Source of the DNA: Sclerotinia nivalis
Taxonomy: Eukaryota; Ascomycota; Leotiomycetes; Helotiales; Sclerotiniaceae
Direction of reading: 5' to 3'
Length of the DNA stretch: 64,000 nucleotides
Assembly (NCBI GenBank): GCA_029531795.1
Contig: JAPEIS010000014.1
Coordinates: forward strand, 2,046,001-2,110,000
A program made the translations under genes and the position numbers. The notes below the pieces were generated by a model. It was not told where the DNA came from. It made no database searches and worked only from the letters and a program-made list of their open reading frames with translations. Positions within the stretch are counted from its first letter, which is position 1; each line of letters starts with the position of its first letter. Below are positions 58,096-64,000 of the stretch, one piece after another.

Positions 58096-58225
58096 GCTGA
58101 TGTTGATGCTGATGCTGATGCTGATGTTGATGTTGATGTTGATGTTGATGTTGATGTTGATGTTGATGTTGATGTTGATGTTGATGTTGATGTTGATGTT
58201 GATGTTGATGTTGATGTTGATGTTG
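58096..58225. repeat. (GATGTT)n hexamer array, about 22 units
   Basis: Units are GATGCT at the left end and GATGTT for the rest, about 130 bp. All forward frames are open and translate to Asp-Val, Met-Leu or Cys-type dipeptides, which creates false ORFs. Confidence 0.95.
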
Positions 58226-59029
58226 GAGGTTCCCTTTTCGTATGTAAGGTGTGTGGATGGATATTTGTGTAGACTATCTATGAAAATGAATGATATCGAA
58301 TTAAGGCTGTGGGTAAATTTCTCGGACTTTTTGTTGATCTGCGAATTGAACCAAATCCCCTTGATGGTAGTAAAAAACGAGTACAGATAGAAACAGGATG
58401 ATGGATGAACAATTCCTACTATACGAAAGTAAAAATGGCTGCAGTAGGGTTACCGGGTGGAAGACTCGTAGTCGTAGAACGCAAAAGTCAAAGTAAGTGA
58501 GAATTATGGATCTTTCCGCTAAGGATTAGCATGATGGGTCCTGGTCCTGGTCCTGGGACTTTCTTTTCCTTTCTTCCCCTCTTAAGATATCATAACCATG
58601 ATCCTTGATAGAAGAAAAGGTGTTGTAGGTGTGTAGGTGTGTAGGTGTACGGAGTAGTGTTATAAATGTGGGTATGGCGTTGTGGGTAGTGGAGTAAGGT
58701 AAAGATGGATCTTGTATGGATCTGTATGGACCTGTCTGTATGGATAATGTATTATGTATTTGGATAGGATCGGTAAAACCCAAAAAGATCTAGTTTGACC
58801 CCTTTGCAGACTTGAACACGAGGTTGGGTATTTGAGCCAAGAAGATATATGAATTTTGGAAAGTTATGCTAAGGTCAAGGAATAATTAATTGACGAATTG
58901 AGCTGTTGATTGATGAATCTTGATTGAATCCCCGTACCAATTCCGTACAGTCACTCAGTAAGTCGCTTTCTTTCGATTTCTCTAGGTGAAAAGAATAAGA
59001 AAGTGTAGGTGTAGTTATGTACGGTGTGG

Positions 59030-59062
59030 TATGTATGTATGTATGTATGTATGTATGTATGT
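59030..59062. repeat. (GTAT)n microsatellite
   Basis: About eight GTAT units, perfect. Confidence 0.95.
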
Positions 59063-59311
59063 CTAGTGAAGTTTGTTTCGCCCTGTCTTGCACTATTTCG
59101 TTTAGTACAAAAGGAGTGATTTTTGGTAATGGTGGCCAGTGATGTGGATTCAAGGTTGATTTTATTTAGGAGTCGTGAGTCGGTTGCGATGGTTTGAGGA
59201 AAGTGGATAAGTGTGACGGAAGTGGTGGTACAAATTTGTAGTAATTGTTGATAATCACTGATTGAAGTAAGTCCGAAAGGTTTGTGAAGTGATCAGGTAA
59301 TTGTTGTTATG

Positions 59312-59385
59312 GTGAAGGGATTAAGTGAAGGGGTTAAGTGAAGGGGTTAAGTGAAGGAGTTAAGTGAAGGGGTCAAGTGAAGTGA
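59312..59385. repeat. 13-bp minisatellite GAAGGGGTTAAGT
   Basis: Five units in tandem with single-base variants (GGGATT, GGGGTT, GGAGTT, GGGGTC), then a partial unit. Confidence 0.9.
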
Positions 59386-60099
59386 AGGTAGGTTGTATTT
59401 CGCTTCACTCTCCACTCTGATAATTATGATTTGCCTGATGAAAATGATTTGCCTCTTCTACCCCGTTAAGATGGTAAGTAACTACCTAGGTAAAGGGGAG
59501 TAACGACAATTTGATACTTTATGATATCGGTAATGATGATGATATTATGAAGATCTTTTTCTCCCCTTTACTTCTTTTCGTTGGCCCAGGAGGCTTGCAG
59601 GGATTAGAAGGGATTAGAAGGGATAAATTGAAATCAATCGAACATAAAAAACGACTTCTGGAACCTCTTAAACGATGGCGTGAGGTTAGTTTAGCTAGGA
59701 CTTTTAGGAAGTACTCCGTATTTGCCTGCGAATCTGAGACGGAATTGAATCCACTTAATCAGTCTTTAATTCTCTTTAAAAGAGCAAGTGATAAGCTAAG
59801 GGGAATAAAACTCGGGATCCACCACGCTAGAAAAGCACTAGAAGAATCGGGGAGGGCACGTTTACGCCATCGAATGAAATGTCATATTTCTTTGTAATTG
59901 AGCGGACTAATAAACCAATCATGGCCTTTGTATGCATTCGGAGTGGGAAAGATAGCCAAGAAACATGTGCCCGGCTTTAATTAGGCTTAGGATAGAAATC
60001 CACCAATGCTTCTGTGTCAAGGATATAAATTAACTCACTAGTAAGGATCTAACCTTGTCTTTCTGAATCAAAATTAAAGCAGCAACTCCTCATCATTCC

Positions 60100-60150
60100 T
60101 CTTTTTCCTTTTCCTTTTCCTTTTCCCTTTCCCTTTCCCTTTCCCTTACT
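60100..60150. repeat. Pyrimidine tract (TTTTCC/TTTCCC)n
   Basis: Four TTTTCC-type units change into four TTTCCC units. Such CT tracts are common in fungal promoters. Confidence 0.9.
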
Positions 60151-61535
60151 CTTTCCATACCCAAAAATTGTACATGTTTTCAATATGAACATGGTCAATA
60201 AGCCAGGATTATGTAGCGGTGATGGAATAACAGAGTTTAGTGAGGGTTCTTGGCTCGTCTCTTAGGTCTTGGTAGTTCTCTTGGCTGGCATGGATTTCAC
60301 TCTTGCCAATGGACGAATCGTTCCATCACTTGGATGTTCGCGGCGAATAAGATAATCGGATTCTTGAAATCTTGATGAATACCCAGTAATGCTGTTGTGC
60401 CGTTTTCAAGAGGGCTATGCTATGCTTGGACTTCCCAAATTCCAAGACTGATTGTGCTACTACCAAAACAAAGGAATGAGAAAGGGGAAATGAATCACGA
60501 TATACATACAAGTTTTATCGTGGCGTTGTTTCTATCCTGCAGAACACGCAATTACTTGTATCACCCACAGAACATCTGTCCTTCCATCCCAAACCGATGC
60601 TCCTCCTTCCTACATGATCGCACAGGGTAAGTTCCGTGTATCCCTTAGCATGCTACTCCATAACCTACTCCTAGGACCTACGGTAATATTCTCCTCTTCC
60701 AATTACGAAACTCAAATACCCTCATCTACCGATAAACCCTCACACTACAGATAAGAAGTAACACCCAATCCCGTACGCTGACGACTCCCCGTTCATCATC
60801 CCCCAAAACTAGCAACTTCCCTACCCTCTCATCGAGTTAAGCCGTCCATCATCTCCGATGGTCTTGAAGATCATCACATCATTCTATCTAATCACAGTCT
60901 GATGATCAAGATGAGCCACAATAACTCAAGGTTTAACCCCTCACTTTGTGAAATAAGATTTACACTTTCTTATGAATGGTTCTTCATCTGCCGGAGTGTG
61001 GAAATTTCAAAGTGAAGTGCCGATGTTTATGTGGTATTGAAAGATGAGGATTATGTTGCTGTGCTTTTTTGCGGAGTGTAGTTTCTTTTTTCTTTTGGAG
61101 GTCGGAAACTCGAAGATATTAATCGTACCATTGGGCTGATCACTCATCGTCATGATACCATTCCCAGCTTCACCATTGATTGATTCACATATAAAACTTC
61201 TACACAACATATCCCCATCCCCATTAATCCCCACCCATACATACCCCAATATCAAGATACCAACAATATCATCAACAATCCAATCCAATCCCCACAACCC
61301 ATTGGACCAATTCCTTCCATGCATGTAACACCGCATCTTTCTTCCTTTCTTCAAACCACTCCAAACACCGCGCCCATAGTACTGTAACCGTAACACAAGC
61401 CCTAACCATCTCCAGAAGGCCGGCAACAACGGATCAATATATCCATCTTCAACCAGTCAACACTATGTAACATACTGACATATCAGCCTATTACGATCCC
61501 GCGACTTTTTTTACCTTGCTATGCTTTCGTATTAC

Positions 61536-61676
61536 TTACATACTTACATACATAGGTACATACATACATATATGCATACATACATATTCATACATACATA
61601 CATACATACAAACATACATACATACATACTGTACATACATACATACATACATACATATACATAATGTACATACAAA
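61536..61676. repeat. (CATA)n compound microsatellite
   Basis: About 140 bp of imperfect CATA units broken by GGTA, TATG and GTACA interruptions. They generate false Cys-Met-Tyr-Val ORFs on the minus strand. Confidence 0.95.
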
Positions 61677-61819
61677 CGTCCTTCCATCCATCCAAACCCA
61701 TCCCATATACATATCATCGCACCTCCCCATCTTCCCTTCCCGATTCCAGACACCTTACCTTATCCCCTCACATCTATCTACTAGGTATCTATCCATCTAC
61801 CCATCTCACAAGCCTGAAT

Positions 61820-61882
61820 ACTACCCTACCCTACCCTACCATTACCAAACTTCATATACCAAACTTCATATACCAAACTTCA
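61820..61882. repeat. CTACC array followed by a 14-bp triplicate
   Basis: CTACC is repeated four times. ATTACCAAACTTC follows, then ATACCAAACTTCAT-type units, three in all. Confidence 0.85.
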
Positions 61883-62481
61883 AGTATCTACGTAGATCAG
61901 ACTCCCAGCGTTACATCCCCAATCTCCAACCCATGAAATTCTATCCCGGATCCCCGTAACTTTAATGCATGGTTGTTGTAGATTTTGGTTGTACATGTTT
62001 GATGCATGATCGGTGGCTGGTGTTTGATGGATGCTGGATGGAGATGGAGATGGGTTTCGCAATATTCGGATCTCGTCAGGGAACTATGATAAGTCGTTAA
62101 TGTGGTTCATAGTTTATGCGATATTATGGAGTGGTAGGGATAGGGATAGGATGGGGATTGGGATTATGAGAATATCTTGAAATTTTCTGCGCTGGTTGGA
62201 TATCAATGTATTAATTGTAATTTTTCTATTCTAATATAATAATCGTAAATAAAAATCTATGATGATCAATAATAAACATCAACCTCCTCCTCCCTCAACC
62301 CCGATATTCCCATTGCCATTGCCCAACCATCCCTCATACAATAAAAAACCCCAACCCTTGACTCTCATACTCCCCTACGCTCATCCATAAAACAAGAAGA
62401 TATCTCCAACTCTAACCTCTGACCCTAACCCTATCTCACAACTCTCAAGTCCTGAATAAATACCTATTCACCAGTAAATCA

Positions 62482-62591
62482 TTTCCATCCATTCCATCCA
62501 TTCCATCCATTCCATCCACCCCATCCAACCCAGCTAAAACCTACCTAGTACATTTACATCACAATACAAATCCTCCTCCTCCTCCTCCTCC
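62482..62591. repeat. TTCCATCCA minisatellite and (CCT)7
   Basis: Four 9-bp TTCCATCCA units are at 62482-62518. A CCT trinucleotide run of about seven units is at 62571-62591. Confidence 0.9.
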
Positions 62592-63228
62592 GTCAACAAT
62601 AACACTCACGGAGTATATTCACAGCAAAGAATTGTATGTATGTGCAGCAAATGGATCTAGATTCCAGATTCCAGATTCTGAATCTAGTGTGGTTTTGATA
62701 GGTTGTGTAAAGCTTGGTAATTATTTGAGCGTATAGTATGGATTGGGAGGATAGTATGTGTGGTATATAGTATGTGTGTATGGAGATGTATTTGATTTCA
62801 AATGATAAATGGTGTTTATAATTCCAATTAGGTACCTACCTAGTAGCTAGAAAGATTTATTGGTATTATTCGCCTTGAGAGCCAAGAATCGTGATGAGAA
62901 GAGAAGACTGTACAGAGGCCTAGATTTAGGTCGTTGATGCACATAAACAAGTACGTAAATCTCCTGCTGATGACGAACGGGTCGGTTAGAAAATGTATAC
63001 AGAGTAGAGCATGGAGGTGAGGTGAAAGTAAGCGCCCGGTTTATCTTCTCTTAACCTTCGATTCGGTTTTGACGCCGTTATGATGTCTAGAGAGAGTAGG
63101 TACTTTTTCAGCCCTTTAGAATCTGGTCCCTGTCCACGCATCCAAGTCTTGAAGTAAAAGCTTGAACCTAAAATAAAGACTTTATCCATCCATCCGTTCA
63201 ATCAATCAAATACCAACCCAAATCCAAA

Positions 63229-63380
63229 TTCAAATCAAAATCCAAATCCAAATCCAAATCCAAATCCAAATCCAAATCCAAATCCAAATCCAAATCCAAA
63301 TCCAAATCAAAATCAAAATCAAAATCAAAATCAAAATCAAAATCAAAATCAAAATCAAAATCAAAAATCAAAAATCAAAA
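63229..63380. repeat. (AAATCC)n passing into (AAATCA)n hexamer array
   Basis: About 12 AAATCC units (to about 63306) are followed by about ten AAATCA units and a few AAAATCA variants. A single-base difference (C to A) separates the two homogeneous blocks. Confidence 0.95.
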
Positions 63381-64000
63381 CAACAACCCCAAAACCCCCA
63401 ATAACCGTTAAGGCTGGCCGGCATGACATCCTCACAATCCAACCTCTAGGTCCATCCATCCACCACAAACCGGCCACCCCGAAACCCTACATCTCTTCCC
63501 TTCCCTTCCCTACCTACTCTGTACAAAATGACCGGACACCGAAAATCACCTCGCCACTCGTGATTACATGACGAGTACTGTGACACCGAAAAGGAAGAGA
63601 GAGAGAGAAGTGAAAAAAAAAAGAAAAAAAGAGAAAAAAAGGCACAGACAGGGATTAAATAAATGAAACCCGATAAAGTAAGACGCTAGAAGGTTGACAA
63701 CGCGATGGAATAGATGAAAGAATACGCGTGGCGCCTTCTAGAAGGTTTCCTTTTTGGAAAATTGGGATTTTTTGGGGGGTTTGCGATGCATGGATCCATA
63801 TGTGTAAGATGTAAGGTTCCGGAGGGATTATTGTGTGTGATGCGGTGAGATGAGATTTGATGGTGCGGGATATTATTTTGAGTGGTGGTTTTGGTGTTGA
63901 TGGCATTTATTTGTAAATAAATGGTGTATGCATGATAATGATAGAAAAACTGTAGAATTAGAAGCGTAAAAAAGTCTTCTATTCAAATTCCATTCGCCTT

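Larger units (their letters stand above)
57038..63999. other. Seven-kilobase gene-free region rich in simple repeats
   Basis: No ORF here has a recognisable domain, credible start or splice continuation. The longest frames (for example 59511-59897 and 61007-61429) begin at non-ATG codons. Composition is ordinary, not RIP-decayed. The region contains at least eight micro- or minisatellites (listed separately), pyrimidine tracts and scattered CCTAGGTA/TACCTAC motifs. It probably contains the 5' UTR and promoter of the RGS gene and, at the right, regulatory DNA of a gene outside the window. An unseen multi-exon gene or ncRNA cannot be excluded. Confidence 0.5.

Noticed and set aside
58027..58390. 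Asp-Val and Met-Leu repeat ORFs
   Set aside because: Produced by the GATGTT hexamer, which has no stop in these frames.
59511..59897. 128-codon plus-strand frame with a short hydrophobic stretch (MKIFFSPLLLF)
   Set aside because: The frame begins at TTG, the ATG-started part shows no domain, and the hydrophobic part is followed by unstructured charged sequence; no support beyond length.
61007..61429. 140-codon minus-strand frame
   Set aside because: Non-ATG start and no recognisable domain.
61516..61959. Tyr/His/Ile-rich plus-strand ORF and Cys-Met-Tyr-Val minus-strand ORFs
   Set aside because: Created by the CATA microsatellite.
62418..62436. Telomere-like TGACCCTAACCCTA
   Set aside because: Only two CCCTAA-like units within C-rich DNA; not a telomere.
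63655..63906. 83-codon minus-strand frame near the right edge
   Set aside because: No domain, and the context (poly-A and GA runs) looks non-coding; it could only be judged with sequence beyond the window.
1..63999. CRISPR arrays, operons, ribosome-binding sites or other prokaryotic features
   Set aside because: Introns, HET and RGS genes, and RIP show a fungal nuclear genome; the tandem arrays found are simple repeats without spacers.

Overview
This window looks like nuclear DNA of a filamentous ascomycete (Pezizomycotina). Genes carry short introns of about 47-135 nt, mostly near 50-60 nt, with fungal splice signals. Housekeeping genes are fungal orthologues. A heterokaryon-incompatibility (HET) gene is present, and repeats carry heavy C-to-T / G-to-A decay of the repeat-induced point mutation (RIP) type. 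The overall look is that of a leotiomycete such as Botrytis or Sclerotinia, but that placement is recall and not proved here.

Positions 1-25,100 are a gene-free, AT-rich graveyard of transposable elements that inserted into one another. Three copies of one chromodomain Gypsy family (A1, A2, A3; 163-bp LTRs) are nested inside each other. A3 sits in a minus-strand Copia element, and that element sits in a fourth A copy (A4). A different Gypsy chromovirus (B, 15,415-22,852; 255-bp LTRs; target duplication ATATG) also lies in A4 and carries an extra open reading frame downstream of pol. To its right is the 3' end of a second B copy whose LTR is split by a Tc1/mariner element. A hairpin-rich solo LTR lies inside the Copia gag. 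The RT active sites that can be read are changed to YLDN or YLNN.

Positions 25,100-57,040 are gene-rich. In order they hold: mitochondrial methylene-THF dehydrogenase/cyclohydrolase (-), eIF3i (+), a Nop15/NIFK-like ribosome biogenesis RRM protein (+), an AVT-type amino acid transporter (-), a DEDDy 3'-5' exonuclease (+), a very large disordered protein of about 1,600 aa (+), a HET-domain gene with a decayed repeat tail (+), two poorly understood minus-strand genes, an intron-containing tRNA-Ala(AGC), chorismate synthase (-), a mitochondrial lipoate-protein ligase (+) divergent from it, a GPI-anchored protein built of three repeats (+), and an RGS-domain protein (-) whose long frame is broken by one TGA. 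Splice sites were worked out by reading and by frame closure.

Positions 57,040-64,000 hold no gene I can support. They are dense in microsatellites and minisatellites and pyrimidine tracts, and may be long upstream regulatory DNA of the RGS gene or of a gene beyond the right edge.

The best leads are the accessory ORF of Gypsy element B, the fully resolvable nested insertion order, the HET gene cut short by C-to-T type stops, the RGS gene with one in-frame TGA, and the three-repeat GPI protein.
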